A stretch of 64,000 nucleotides of DNA, taken from assembly GCF_000001735.4 (NCBI RefSeq), contig NC_003070.9, positions 19,081,971-19,145,970 of the forward strand, in the 5' to 3' direction. A program made the position numbers and the translations under genes. The notes beneath the pieces are model-generated. The model made no database searches, was not told the origin of the DNA, and saw only the letters and a list, made by a program, of their open reading frames with translations. This DNA is from Arabidopsis thaliana (lineage: Eukaryota > Streptophyta > Magnoliopsida > Brassicales > Brassicaceae). Of this stretch, positions 63,656-64,000 are shown in pieces; within the stretch, counting starts at the first letter, position 1, and each line of letters starts with the position of its first letter.

Positions 63656-64000
63656 CTAGGTCAGTACCTGTGCTACGCACGGTATTTTTGGTTTAATCAA
63701 TCATCAAATCTCAGTTCTGTGTATTCCACAGAAACTCTACTATATTTTTATTATCTTTAAACATATAGTTGTTTATCATGTATTATTGGTACCAACTAAA
63801 TATATTTAGTCTGGTCAAACCATATTTTGTTTAATATATGTAGTTTTGAAAATATATGTCTATAGTTAGTATGTACGTTTGGGTACGTAATTGTATATTT
63901 TGTATATGTAGTTGTACACATAGAAAATTTATACATTTTCATGTATGTCATTAACATGTAAGTGAATTATAAAATTTGACAAATAATAATTGGAAAATGT
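63656..64000 (-). mobile_element. 3' end of an inverted Helitron, running off the window
   Basis: Read on the minus strand, the sequence from about 63683 to 63656 has an imperfect GC-rich hairpin (arms ACCTGTGC at 63666-63673 and GCACGGT at 63677-63683 on the plus strand, loop TAC). A short spacer ending in CTAG (63656-63659) follows, with a host T next to it. This is the standard Helitron 3' terminus. The body would extend to the right beyond position 64000; no coding content is seen in the visible part. Confidence 0.6.

Overview
The window is plant nuclear DNA. Genes are intron-rich with GT-AG (a few GC-AG) junctions, introns and intergenic DNA are AT-rich, and the gene set is that of a crucifer: myrosinases, an ABCG cuticle transporter and an RPS5-type NLR. 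From gene order and protein sequences I recognise Arabidopsis thaliana chromosome 1, roughly loci At1g51470 to At1g51630. Locus and gene names come from memory, not from a search. Exon coordinates were read by hand from splice sites and reading phase; the coding genes with introns close in frame, and several match the remembered protein length.

Layout. 1-5453 is AT-rich intergenic DNA with a probable non-autonomous Helitron at 3130-4872. 5454-15482 holds two tandem myrosinase genes, one intact (TGG5/BGLU35, +) and one broken (TGG6/BGLU36, +), with a single-exon CC-NBS-LRR gene (-) between them. 15997-19002 is the wax exporter ABCG12/CER5 (-). 21102-22783 is the exon-junction-complex protein Y14 (-), with a duplicated TGGGCT-rich promoter. 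24.7-31.05 kb is a tandem segmental duplication of an RRM protein gene: the first copy has an early stop before a still-open tail, and the second is a pseudogene. 31213-33303 is a plant-mobile-domain gene. 33.7-40 kb has a membrane-anchored kelch protein, an F-box/kelch protein and a plastid-type PNPOx/HugZ-like protein. 40388-42718 is MCTP4 (-), divergent from a five-KH RNA-binding protein (43642-46132, +). 46345-50162 is Golgi mannosidase MNS1 (-), divergent from the TIFY/CCT/GATA factor ZML2 (51206-53282, +). 54655-57651 is the cation diffusion facilitator MTP7. 58393-59668 is a probable pseudokinase derived from an LRR-RLK. 60171-62112 is MSR2 (-). The right edge carries the end of a second, inverted Helitron.

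This is ordinary plant euchromatin with independent genes, not a pathway cluster. The linked pieces are duplicates: TGG5/TGG6, the RRM pair, and two head-to-head pairs sharing short promoter regions. I did not find a new multigene system. The points most worth checking are the altered MHD motif of the NLR, the HRD-to-HRY change in the kinase, the GC-AG introns, a frame-preserving 78-nt intron in MSR2, the open tail behind the RRM gene stop, and the Helitron boundaries.
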